In this document: positions 25,915 through 33,075 of the stretch, piece by piece | Layout of the letters: every line of letters begins with the position of its first letter | How positions within the stretch are numbered: position 1 is the first letter of the stretch | From: Actinomycetota bacterium | GTDB lineage: Bacteria > Actinomycetota > UBA4738 > HRBIN12 | Direction: 5' to 3' | DNA: 41,119 bases | NCBI GenBank assembly: GCA_005884925.1 | Contig: VAYU01000024.1 | Span: 1-41,119 of the forward strand | Notes under the pieces: model-generated | What the model was told of the DNA's origin: nothing | What the model saw: only the letters and a program-made list of their open reading frames with translations | Databases searched by the model: none | Program-made: the position numbers and the translations under genes

Positions 25915-27200
25915 TGCTCGAGCTCCTCGACCTGCGTGAGCGGGGCGGGCGGCTCGAGCCCTCGAAGCTCGAGATCGATCCCGCGATCACGGAAACGGTC
26001 CGGCAGATCCTGCAGCGCGTCTTCGTCGAGGGCGACGACGTGCTGGTCGAGCTCTCGAAGCTGTTCGACGGGGCGGACCTGGCCCGGTCGGGGATCCTGG
26101 TGACCGAGCGTGAGTTCGCGCACGCCGAACGCGAGACCCCGGCGGAGCTGCGCACCGCGATCGACGCGCTGATCGATCGGCTCCGCGGCTTCTGCGATCG
26201 ACAGATCCCGCGCGAGTGGTGGGACGAACACGACGGGATCCGCTTCGGCGAGATCGTCCGTCCGCTCGCGTCCGTCGGGTGCTATGTGCCGGGCGGGCGG
26301 GCGAAGTACCCGTCGACGGTCGCGATGACGGTGGTGCCCGCGAGCGAAGCCGGCGTGGACGAGATCGTCGTGTGCACGCCGCCCCAGCGTGACGGGTCCA
26401 TCCACGCCGCCGTGCTCTACGCGGCCAAGCGAGCCGGAGCCACCGACGTCGCGCGGACCGGCGGCGCGCAGGCGGTGGCCGCGATGGCCTACGGGACGGA
26501 GTCGATCCCGTCGGTCGACCGCATCGTCGGTCCGGGCAACGTCTACGTCACGGAGGCCAAACGACAGGTCGCCGGGTTCGTCGGGATCGACGGCCTGGCG
26601 GGCCCGTCGGAGCTCGCGATCGTCGCCGACGGCGACGTCGACCCGCGGATGGCGGCGCTCGATCTGATCGCGCAGGCGGAGCACGATCCTGAGGCGCGCA
26701 CCTTCTTCGTCACGCCCGACGGCGCGCTCGCCGAGAAGGTCGACGCCGCACTCGAGCAGGAGCTGGTGCACGTGGGCCGCCGCGAGATCGTCGACCTCGC
26801 GATCCGCCACACGAAGCTCGTCCTGGTCCGCGATCTGGAGCATGCGGCCGCGGCCGTGAACGACGTTGCCGCCGAGCATCTGCTGCTATTGCTGGATGAG
26901 CCCGAGGACTTCCTGCCGGGCATCCGCAACGCCGGTGCGATCTTCCTCGGCCCGTGGTCGGCCGTTCCCTTCGGGGACTACGGCCTCGCGTCCAATCACG
27001 TCCTGCCGACGGCGGGGACCGCCCGGTTCTCGAGCGGGCTGCGCGCGGCGGACTACGTGACCATCACCTCGGTGATGCGGATGTCGCCGGACGCCGCCGC
27101 GCACTTCAGCCCCGGGACCTCGACGCTCGCTCGGGCGGAAGGATTGGTCGGACACGCGAAGGCGATGGAGGCTCGTGCCGACGAGGCCGGCGACCGATGA
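25914..27200 (+). CDS. hisD: Histidinol dehydrogenase
   Basis: 428 residues; Zn- and NAD-dependent oxidation of L-histidinol to L-histidine, the last step of histidine biosynthesis. Family motifs are GCYVPGGRAKYPSTVAM, the dinucleotide-region block VDRIVGPGNVYVTEAK, the Zn-ligand Gln/His in IAQAEHDPEA and the catalytic Glu-His pair in DVAAEHLLL, plus GPWSAVPFGDYGLASNHVLPT. Length is typical. The ATG at 25914 overlaps the small membrane ORF's stop. Here hisD is followed by hisA without the hisC, hisB and hisH usually between them, so the his pathway is split in this genome. Confidence 0.95.
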   Translation: MLELLDLRERGGRLEPSKLEIDPAITETVRQILQRVFVEGDDVLVELSKLFDGADLARSGILVTEREFAHAERETPAELRTAIDALIDRLRGFCDRQIPREWWDEHDGIRFGEIVRPLASVGCYVPGGRAKYPSTVAMTVVPASEAGVDEIVVCTPPQRDGSIHAAVLYAAKRAGATDVARTGGAQAVAAMAYGTESIPSVDRIVGPGNVYVTEAKRQVAGFVGIDGLAGPSELAIVADGDVDPRMAALDLIAQAEHDPEARTFFVTPDGALAEKVDAALEQELVHVGRREIVDLAIRHTKLVLVRDLEHAAAAVNDVAAEHLLLLLDEPEDFLPGIRNAGAIFLGPWSAVPFGDYGLASNHVLPTAGTARFSSGLRAADYVTITSVMRMSPDAAAHFSPGTSTLARAEGLVGHAKAMEARADEAGDR

Positions 27201-27231
27201 CCCCCGAGCCTCGCGAGGGGCTCCGAGCCGC

Positions 27232-27933
27232 ATGATCGTGATCCCCGCGATCGATGTCCGAGCCGGGAGGGCGGTTCGGTTGCTCCGCGGCGACCCGAAC
27301 GAGGAGACCGCCTACGACGACGACCCCGTGGAGGTGGCGGTACGCTTCCAGCAGGAGGGAGCGCGTCGGCTGCACGTGATCGACCTTGACGCCGCGCTGG
27401 ACGAGGGCACCAACCGCGACACGATCCGCGACATCTGCCGCTCGGTCGTGCTCCCGGTCCAGGTCGGCGGTGGCGTCCGCACGCTCGAGGACGTCGCGGC
27501 GGTGCTCGAGATCGGGGCCGGCAGGGCCATCCTCGGGACCTCCGCAGCGCTCGATCCCGCCTTCGTCGCTCGCGCGGTCGAGGAGTTCGCCGAGCGGATC
27601 TTGGTGGCCGTCGACGTTCGCGGCGGCCGCGCCATGGTGAAGGGCTGGCGCGAGGAGGGCCCGCCCGTCGAAGAGGTGATCCCCGCGCTCAACGACGCGG
27701 GCACACCCCGATACCTCGTCACGGCGATCGCCCGGGACGGGACGCTCGACGGCCCCGATCTGCGGCTGTACCGGTACGTGCTCGGTCTGACCGACCGCCC
27801 GGTCATCGCGAGCGGCGGCGTTCGCTCTGCCCACGACATCTGGGCGCTCCGCGATGCCGGCTGCGAGGCGGCGGTCACGGGCAAGGCGCTCTACGAGAAG
27901 ACGCTCAAGCTGTCGCAGGTCACGCGCGGGTAG
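27232..27933 (+). CDS. hisA: ProFAR isomerase HisA (possibly PriA type)
   Basis: 233 residues, (beta/alpha)8 barrel that isomerises ProFAR in histidine biosynthesis. The catalytic Asp8 is in IPAIDVRAG, phosphate-binding Gly loops VQVGGGVRTLED and IASGGVRSAHDI are present, and D169 lies in AIARDGTLDGPD. In actinobacteria HisA often also replaces TrpF (PriA); deciding would need alignment of the substrate-specificity residues and a search for trpF elsewhere. The ATG at 27232 lies 31 bp after the hisD stop with a GAGGGG element upstream. Co-directional with hisD and likely co-transcribed. Confidence 0.92.
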   Translation: MIVIPAIDVRAGRAVRLLRGDPNEETAYDDDPVEVAVRFQQEGARRLHVIDLDAALDEGTNRDTIRDICRSVVLPVQVGGGVRTLEDVAAVLEIGAGRAILGTSAALDPAFVARAVEEFAERILVAVDVRGGRAMVKGWREEGPPVEEVIPALNDAGTPRYLVTAIARDGTLDGPDLRLYRYVLGLTDRPVIASGGVRSAHDIWALRDAGCEAAVTGKALYEKTLKLSQVTRG

Positions 27934-27986
27934 GCCCGCGCGTTCCACGGTCCCGAGGGTTCCTCGCGGTACCCTCACGACTTCCC

Positions 27987-29234
27987 ATGCGACGTTCCGC
28001 GGCTCTCCTCCTGGTGGCGGCGGTCGCGATCGCCGTGCACCCCGCGAGCGCGACCCCCGGCACGCTCGACCCGGTGTTCTCACGGAACGGGATCGCGACG
28101 GCCTTCGGGGCCGGTTCGGTCGCGACTGCGGTCGCCGTCGACCACGCGGGACGCTCGGTGGTGGCCGGATACACGGTCGACGGCCACGTCGACGTCGCCG
28201 TCGCGCGGTTCCGGACGGACGGAACGCTCGACCCAACCTTCGATGGCGACGGGCGCGTGCGCCTGACGCTCGGCGCCGATGCCGCGCTCGCCTTCGACCT
28301 CGCGATCGACGGCCAGAACGGCCTGGCGATCGCGGGACGGTGGACCGGGGGCGGGATCGAGGATTCGTTCGTGCTCCGCCTCGGTCCGGATGGCGAGCCC
28401 GTCACCTCCTTCGGCGGCGACGGCCTCGCCCCCGTCAACTTCGGCAGACAAGAGTCCGCGAACACGGTCTCGTTCGCACCGTCGGGTGCGGTCGACATCG
28501 GCGGGTACGTGACCAACGGCACCACGATGCGGTCCGCGCTCGCTCGGATCCTCCCCTCCGGGACGCTCGATCCTTCCTTCGCCGGGGACGGACGGCAGAT
28601 GCTGGATCTCTCGGCCGGGGCCGAGCAGGTGAACGACCTGGTGGTCCTGCGGGGCGGTGGCATCATCGCCGCCGGCTACGCCGAGTACGCCACGCTGCCG
28701 CGCTTCTCGATCTTCCGGCTGCACGGCAACGGCGACCTCGCGCCAGGGTTCGGGCATGCGGGCGTGACGCGCACCGACCTCGGTCCGGGTGCCGACATCG
28801 CCAACGCCCTCGCGATGACGAGCACGGGCGGGTTCGCGCTCGCCGGGAGCGCCGGGCACGCCGACTGGGGCATCGTGCGATACACACCGAGGGGACTCCC
28901 CGATCCCACGTTCGGCAACGGCGGGGTCGTGATCCTCGCGTTGGGCGGGGCGCCTGAGCGAGCCGACGACCTGGTGCGTGTCGGCACGAAGCTGCTCGTC
29001 GCCGGGAGGATCCACCGCGCCTCCACGGCGGACGACGTCGGCGTCGTTCGGCTGCAGGAAGACGGCACGCTCGACCCCACGTTCGCGACCAACGGGATCG
29101 CCCGGATCGACGTCGCCGGCCGGACGGATGCCGCGCACGGGATCGCCCTCCAGCCCAACGGGAAGGTCGTCGCAGCGGGCGAGACCTGGAAGCAGGGCGT
29201 CCCGCGCTTCCTCGTGATCAGGCTCACCGCCTGA
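27987..29234 (+). CDS. Secreted delta-60 repeat protein
   Basis: 415 residues. A signal peptide (RRSAALLLVAAVAIA, cleavage near ASA) is followed by seven copies of the delta-60 repeat, spaced about 53-56 residues apart, each marked by a GTLDPTFDGDG-like core: residues near 25, 78, 132, 188, 244, 300 and 353. The repeats probably form a beta-propeller-like fold. Function is unknown; such proteins are exported or surface-bound and often match many metagenomic sequences. The last three repeats are more diverged. ATG at 27987, preceded by a TACCCT box (27970-27975). Not functionally linked to the his genes. Confidence 0.88.
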   Translation: MRRSAALLLVAAVAIAVHPASATPGTLDPVFSRNGIATAFGAGSVATAVAVDHAGRSVVAGYTVDGHVDVAVARFRTDGTLDPTFDGDGRVRLTLGADAALAFDLAIDGQNGLAIAGRWTGGGIEDSFVLRLGPDGEPVTSFGGDGLAPVNFGRQESANTVSFAPSGAVDIGGYVTNGTTMRSALARILPSGTLDPSFAGDGRQMLDLSAGAEQVNDLVVLRGGGIIAAGYAEYATLPRFSIFRLHGNGDLAPGFGHAGVTRTDLGPGADIANALAMTSTGGFALAGSAGHADWGIVRYTPRGLPDPTFGNGGVVILALGGAPERADDLVRVGTKLLVAGRIHRASTADDVGVVRLQEDGTLDPTFATNGIARIDVAGRTDAAHGIALQPNGKVVAAGETWKQGVPRFLVIRLTA

Positions 29235-29254
29235 TCCTGTCTGCCCCGTATCGG

Positions 29255-29284
29255 TTGACCGGCCGAGCCGGTGTCTGGCAGGAT
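29255..29284 (+). promoter_or_regulatory. Candidate promoter upstream of aceA
   Basis: TTGACC at 29255-29260 and CAGGAT at 29279-29284 with an 18-nt spacer, in the gap after the delta-60 gene. The -10 differs from the actinobacterial TAnnnT pattern at its first base. Transcription would start near 29291 and leave a ~160-nt leader before the isocitrate lyase ATG. Confidence 0.5.
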
Positions 29285-29295
29285 GAGCTGGATGA

Positions 29296-29311
29296 TCGAA
29301 CGATCGTTCAA
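29296..29311. promoter_or_regulatory. LexA-like (SOS) box
   Basis: TCGAACGATCGTTCAA matches the Gram-positive/actinobacterial LexA consensus TCGAAC-N4-GTTCGA at 11 of the 12 specified positions, with a perfect 12-bp palindrome GAACGATCGTTC at its core (29298-29309). It begins 12 bp after the candidate -10 box, a position where a bound repressor would block initiation. Other palindrome-binding repressors such as TetR-type proteins could use it as well. Confidence 0.5.
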
Positions 29312-29363
29312 GAACGTACCCAGCTGACCCGCGCCGCGGTCCCGTGGCCGTCGCGCGCACCCG

Positions 29364-29394
29364 ACCTCCCGGCCCACCCCGGGAGGTTTCGTTA
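29364..29394 (+). terminator. Terminator-like hairpin in the aceA leader
   Basis: A 9-bp stem (ACCTCCCGG with CCGGGAGGT, 29364-29372 and 29379-29387), 6-nt loop, followed by a short T-rich stretch TTCGTTA. It lies 130 bp after the delta-60 stop and 55 bp before the aceA ATG, so it could terminate the upstream transcript or attenuate aceA. Confidence 0.55.
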
Positions 29395-29448
29395 TCCCGC
29401 TGGGGATGCGGCGGCGAGAGCCGGCGAGGACAAGAAAGGCTGGAGACG

Positions 29449-30733
29449 ATGACGATCACCGGACGGATCCGGGACGAGGCCGATGATATGCGCGCACGCT
29501 GGCGGAACGAAGAACGGTGGCATGGGATCACTCGGCCGTACGAGGCGGAGGACGTCGTTCGACTCCGAGGGAGGATCCGGGAGCGTCACGTCATCGCGGA
29601 GACGGCCGCGGACACGTTATGGCGGCTCGTCACCACCGAGGACGACGTGGCCGCGCTCGGTTGCCTCACGGGTGGCCAGGCGGTGGAGTGCGCCCGGGCG
29701 GGTCTGCGCGCGATCTACCTATCCGGCTGGCAGGTGGCCGCCGACGCCAACACCGCGCAACACACCTATCCCGACCGATCGCTCTACCCGGTGAGCTCGG
29801 TCCCCACCGTCGTCCGCCGCCTGAACAACGCGCTGCGTCGTGCCGATCAGGCCGCGTGGGCCGAGGGGGGACGACACCGAGTTCGGCCTCCCGATCGTGG
29901 CGGACGCCGAGGCCGGGTTCGGCGGGCCTCTCAACGCCTTCGAGCTGATGACCGCGATGATCGAGGCCGGCGCGGCCGGCGTCCATTTCGAGGATCAGCT
30001 CTCGTCCGAGAAGAAGTGCGGGCACCTCGGGGGCAAGGTTCTCGTCCCCACCTGCCAGTTCATCCGCACGCTCGTCGCTGCTCGCCTAGCCGCCGACGTC
30101 CTGGAGGTCCCGATCGTGCTGATGGCGCGGACCGACGCGCTCAGCGCGAGCCTGCTCACGTCCGACGTCGACGAGCGGGATCGGGCGTTCCTCAGCGGGG
30201 ACCGCACCGAGGAGGGATTCTTCCGCGTCCGCGGCGGGATGGACGCCGCGATCGAACGCGCGCAGGCGTACGCGCCGTACGCGGACATGCTCTGGTGCGA
30301 GACCGCCACGCCGGACCTCGAGGACGCTCGGGCGTTCGCCGACGGCGTGCATGCCGCGTTCCCCGGGAAGCTCCTCGCGTACAACTGCTCGCCCTCGTTC
30401 AACTGGAAGCAGCGCCTGGATGACGAGCAGATCGCCGCGTTCCAGAAGGAGCTCGGCGCTATGGGCTACCGATTCCAGTTCATCACGCTCGCGGGGTTCC
30501 ACACCCTCAACGCCGGCATGTTCGAGCTGGCGAAAGGGTTCGCCGACGAGGGGATGACGGCATACGTCCGTCTGCAGGAACGCGAGTTCGCGCTCGAGTC
30601 CGCCGGCTACACCGCGGTCAAGCATCAACACGAGGTCGGCACGGGATGGTTCGATCTCGTGTCGAAGACGATCAGCGAAGGCCGGTCCTCGACGCTCGCG
30701 CTCGACGGCTCGACCGAAACCGCCCAGTTCTGA
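29449..30733 (+). pseudogene. aceA: Isocitrate lyase, interrupted by a +1 frameshift
   Basis: Full-length isocitrate lyase (about 427 residues if repaired), which splits isocitrate into glyoxylate and succinate. The first 139 or so codons (from WHGITRPYEAEDVV through IYLSGWQVAADANT to [11 protein letters not shown]) are in frame 1. The reading frame then shifts at a run of six G (29865-29870); with five G it continues directly as [19 protein letters not shown]. The active-site block [12 protein letters not shown] (catalytic Cys), the [10 protein letters not shown] segment and the C-terminal [12 protein letters not shown] are present. Every domain is preserved, so a recent lesion or a homopolymer sequencing error is likely. 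ATG at 29449 with a GGAG site just upstream. Malate synthase is not in the window. Confidence 0.88.
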
Positions 30734-30738
30734 CCGCG

Positions 30739-30744
30739 TACCCT
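30739..30744 (+). promoter_or_regulatory. Candidate leaderless -10 box (DapA-family gene)
   Basis: TACCCT exactly 6 nt before the ATG at 30751, inside the 17-bp gap after aceA. No ribosome site is present between them, fitting a leaderless transcript. Confidence 0.45.
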
Positions 30745-30750
30745 GAGCGG

Positions 30751-31623
30751 ATGCTCGGGAAGCTCCATGGTGCGATCGCGGCCGCCGTCACGCCGCTGCG
30801 TGACGGCGGCCGCTCCCTCGATAAGGAGAGCGTCGCTCCCTTGATCCGCTTCCTCGCCGACGGTGGCATGGACGGCGTGCTCACGTGCGGCACCACGGGC
30901 GAGGGCGTGCTGCTGTCGGTGGCGGAGCGCCGCCGGATGACGGAGCTCTGCCTGGAGGCACGCCCGCCCGGCTTCGCGGTCGCGGTCCACGCCGGCGCGC
31001 AGACGACCTGGGACACCGTCGAGCTTGCTTCGCACGCGCGGGAAGCAGGTGCGGACGCTGTCGCCGTGATCGCGCCGCCTTACTTCCCACTTGGCGAGCA
31101 GGAGCTGTTCGATCACTTCCGGTGCGCCGCCGACGCCTGCCATCCGCTGCCGTTCTACGTCTACGAGTTCGTCGGCCGGAGCGGATACGCGGTCCCGATA
31201 CCGGTGATCGAGCGGCTCCGCGATGAGGCGCCGAACCTCGCGGGCCTCAAGGTGTCGGACACACCGTTCGACGCCGTGAAGCCGTACCTCTTGGACGGTC
31301 TCGACGTCTTCATCGGGTTCGAGCCCCTGGTGCTGGAAGGGCTAGCGGCGGGAGCGGTCGGCGCGGTGTCCGGTCTGGCATCCGCGTGGCCCGAAGTGAC
31401 CGCCGAGCTGGTCCACCGCAAGAGCGACGCCGCCGGCGCCCGCGTGAACGCCCTCCGCGACGCCCTGCACGACCTGTCGCTGCCGGCGGTCGCGAAACAG
31501 GTGCTCGTGGACAGGGGTGTGTTGTCTCACGCCGACGTCCGACCACCGCTTCACGGATTGACCCACGACGAACGAGGCCGAGTCACCCGAGAGTGGGTCA
31601 GTTTGAATAGCCCTGGGTCTTGA
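30751..31623 (+). CDS. DapA-family (dihydrodipicolinate synthase/N-acetylneuraminate lyase) aldolase
   Basis: 290 residues, TIM-barrel class I aldolase/lyase. CGTTGEG (residues 46-52) is the family's pyruvate-binding loop, Tyr138 lies in FYVYEFVG and the Schiff-base Lys167 in LAGLKVSDT. Dihydrodipicolinate synthases usually have YN where this protein has YE, so the substrate may be another 2-oxo acid. The gene follows aceA by 17 bp. The last six or seven residues are encoded by the left end of a small repeat element (from 31590), so the native C-terminus seems replaced. Start ATG at 30751 supported by the leaderless box. Confidence 0.85.
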   Translation: MLGKLHGAIAAAVTPLRDGGRSLDKESVAPLIRFLADGGMDGVLTCGTTGEGVLLSVAERRRMTELCLEARPPGFAVAVHAGAQTTWDTVELASHAREAGADAVAVIAPPYFPLGEQELFDHFRCAADACHPLPFYVYEFVGRSGYAVPIPVIERLRDEAPNLAGLKVSDTPFDAVKPYLLDGLDVFIGFEPLVLEGLAAGAVGAVSGLASAWPEVTAELVHRKSDAAGARVNALRDALHDLSLPAVAKQVLVDRGVLSHADVRPPLHGLTHDERGRVTREWVSLNSPGS

Positions 31624-31960
31624 CCTGATCATGAACCTGGTCGACAAGGCCCTATCGTCGGACTGCAGATCGGTGGCGTTTCACCCGACTGAGCCCGATC
31701 CCGCGAAGCCTTCGTGAGCCTGTTGCGCCTCGACGCTACGCGGGATAGCCTCGCGGGCATGGAACTAACATGGAACTAACTAGAGGGCCAAGTTGGAACC
31801 CCGATCAGAACGCGAGAAATCTGAACGCGCGACAGAAGGGCTACCGCGATCAAGCTCGTCGGGACCATCTAGCCGACGAGGCTCATCCAACGTGGTGGCA
31901 GCGCCTCCTACGCCGGCTGAAACACGAAACGCCCGAGTCTTCAAACTGACCCACCATCCC
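31590..31960. mobile_element. Small non-coding element with inverted ends (MITE-like relic)
   Basis: A 15-bp perfect inverted repeat, GTGGGTCAGTTTGAA at 31593-31607 and its reverse complement at 31940-31954, bounds ~362 bp of visibly AT-richer sequence without a credible gene. The same 8 bp, GTCACCCG, occurs just outside each end (31582-31589 and 31961-31968), as expected for a target duplication, with 3 and 6 extra bases between it and the repeats. The GTGGGTCAGTTT sequence resembles IS21-family termini. The element overlaps the end of the DapA-family gene and stops 14 bp before the cys promoter. It accounts for most of the 31624-31974 gap. Confidence 0.5.
31759..31780 (+). repeat. Tandem 11-bp direct repeat
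   Basis: Two immediately adjacent copies of ATGGAACTAAC (31759-31769 and 31770-31780) inside the MITE-like segment. The sequence contrasts with the GC-rich surroundings. Slippage product or protein-binding repeat; no function is evident. Confidence 0.8.
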
Positions 31961-31974
31961 GTCACCCGGCTCCC

Positions 31975-32003
31975 TTGACGACCTTCCGAGCCGTCGGTAG
32001 CCT
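31975..32003 (+). promoter_or_regulatory. Promoter of the sulfur-assimilation operon
   Basis: TTGACG (31975-31980), 17-nt spacer, TAGCCT (31998-32003): a good housekeeping-type promoter. Transcription would start near 32010, giving a ~220-nt leader with a polycysteine ORF and a terminator before cysH. Confidence 0.65.
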
Positions 32004-32075
32004 CTTGCACCTGCAACTTCCAGGGAGCGACGATCCGCGATGATCCGCACACGAACGGTCGGTGAGGTCGGGGCC

Positions 32076-32144
32076 ATGATCCCGAGCCGCCTGTGCTGTT
32101 GTACGGCCACGGCGCCGCTGTGCGCCGGCCACCCCGTGCGGTAG
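32076..32144 (+). CDS. Polycysteine leader peptide (cysteine attenuator ORF)
   Basis: 22-codon ORF with Cys at positions 7, 8, 9 and 16 (codons TGC TGT TGT at 32094-32102), ending in TAG at 32142-32144. A GGTGAGG ribosome site lies 8 nt before the ATG at 32076. An in-frame ATG at 32040 could lengthen it to 34 codons and would also have a GGGAG element upstream. It starts ~65 nt after the predicted transcription start and ends 22 nt before a terminator hairpin in front of cysH. Short polycysteine ORFs that act as cysteine-responsive attenuators are established in mycobacteria; here the position, the Cys run and the RNA pairings fit the same role. The peptide itself probably has no other function. 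Confidence 0.75.
   Translation: MIPSRLCCCTATAPLCAGHPVR
32105..32130 (+). promoter_or_regulatory. Leader hairpin 1 (overlaps end of polycysteine ORF)
   Basis: GGCC-AC-GGCGC pairs with GCGCC-GGCC (32105-32115 with 32122-32130, 2-nt bulge, 6-nt loop). Its 5' arm begins 3 nt after the third Cys codon, so a ribosome stalled there would cover it. The freed 3' arm (32122-32130) can instead pair with 32170-32180 (9 bp with a 2-nt bulge), which competes with the terminator. Confidence 0.6.
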
Positions 32145-32166
32145 CTCCTCGCTCGTAACGAACCTC

Positions 32167-32191
32167 AAGGGCCGCCGCGCAGGCGGCCTTT
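32167..32191 (+). terminator. Attenuator terminator before cysH
   Basis: Stem AAGGGCCGCC/GGCGGCCTTT (10 bp including one G-U; 32167-32176 and 32182-32191), 5-nt loop GCGCA, followed by CTCTTG. It lies within the leader, 42 nt before the cysH ATG, and not at an operon end, so it is best read as a regulated terminator. Confidence 0.7.
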
Positions 32192-32232
32192 CTCTTGCCC
32201 GGCTCCGACGTCCGGCCCTCGAGGGACGACCC

Positions 32233-33075
32233 ATGGCAGACACCGACCCGATCCAACCGATCCACGAACCCGCGGTTCCCTTCCTCGACGAGGAGGCGGC
32301 GTGGGTCCGCGACGCCGCCGACCGCTTCGAGGGGGCGCGCGCCGAAGAGCTCCTCGCGTGGGCGCTGGACGCGTTCCACCCGCGGATCGCGATCAGCGCC
32401 GCGGGGGGCGTCGACGGGTTGGCGCTGATGGACATGGCCTGGCGCATCAACCCGGACGTCCGGGTCTTCACGCTGGACACCGGGCGCCTGCCGCCGGAAA
32501 CGTACGCGTTGTTCGAGGCGATCCGCGAACGCTACGGGATCCACGTCGAGTTCGAAGTGCCGGACGGACGTGACGTGGCGAAGCTCGCGACGGCGTACGG
32601 GCCGAACCTGATGTACCGCTCGGTCGACCTCCGGATCGCGTGCTGCAACATCCGCAAGGTCGAACCGCTGAAGCGGAAGCTCGCGACGCTCGACGCGTGG
32701 ATCGCCGGGCTCCGCCGCGAGCAATGGGTGAGCCGGCGCAACATCGCGAAGGTCGAGCTGGATCGCGAGCACGGGAACATCGTCAAGCTCAACCCGCTCG
32801 CCGACTGGTCGCTCGACGAGGTCTGGGACTACGTGCGGACGAACGAGGTCCCGTACCACGAGCTCTTCGATCGCGGCTTCGCCTCGATCGGCTGCGCGCC
32901 GTGCACCCGGGCCGTTCTGCCCGGCGAGCCCGAGCGAGCGGGCCGGTGGTGGTGGGAACAGGACACGGACAAGGAGTGCGGGATCCATTGCTCCGTCCAG
33001 CTCCTGGGGACGAAGTCGGACCGGGAGCGCGAGGCCGAGGACGCGAACGCTGCCCTGGGAGGCATGAGCGCATGA
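32233..33075 (+). CDS. cysH: Assimilatory APS reductase (CysH, Fe-S type)
   Basis: 280 residues; reduces adenylyl sulfate to sulfite using thioredoxin. The CC...CxxC cluster ligands typical of [4Fe-4S] APS reductases are present: C137-C138 (in IACCNIRKV) and C221/C224 (IGCAPCTR). The catalytic Cys is C249 in the C-terminal ECGIH motif. The N-terminal substrate-binding loop reads ISAAGGVDG, a variant of the usual SGGxxS/T-type P-loop, and VFTLDTGRLPPETY follows. These features favour APS over PAPS as substrate. ATG at 32233 with GAGGGA upstream. First structural gene of the operon; the stop overlaps sir by 4 nt. Confidence 0.94.
   Translation: MADTDPIQPIHEPAVPFLDEEAAWVRDAADRFEGARAEELLAWALDAFHPRIAISAAGGVDGLALMDMAWRINPDVRVFTLDTGRLPPETYALFEAIRERYGIHVEFEVPDGRDVAKLATAYGPNLMYRSVDLRIACCNIRKVEPLKRKLATLDAWIAGLRREQWVSRRNIAKVELDREHGNIVKLNPLADWSLDEVWDYVRTNEVPYHELFDRGFASIGCAPCTRAVLPGEPERAGRWWWEQDTDKECGIHCSVQLLGTKSDREREAEDANAALGGMSA

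Noticed and set aside
29283-29325. 14-codon ORF in the aceA leader as a second attenuator peptide
   Set aside because: Its ATG overlaps the candidate -10 box, so it would not be in the transcript, and it lacks a run of one codon type.
29285-29449. T-box or amino-acid riboswitch in the aceA leader
   Set aside because: No T-box consensus or specifier loop is visible; only a simple terminator-like hairpin.
28080-29531. 483-codon minus-strand open frame opposite the delta-60 gene
   Set aside because: Composition is typical of a shadow frame and there is no start context or recognisable family.
31793-31978. 61-codon ORF between the DapA-family gene and the cys promoter
   Set aside because: Lies inside the MITE-like segment, Ser/Arg-rich low complexity, no ribosome site, and runs into the cys promoter.
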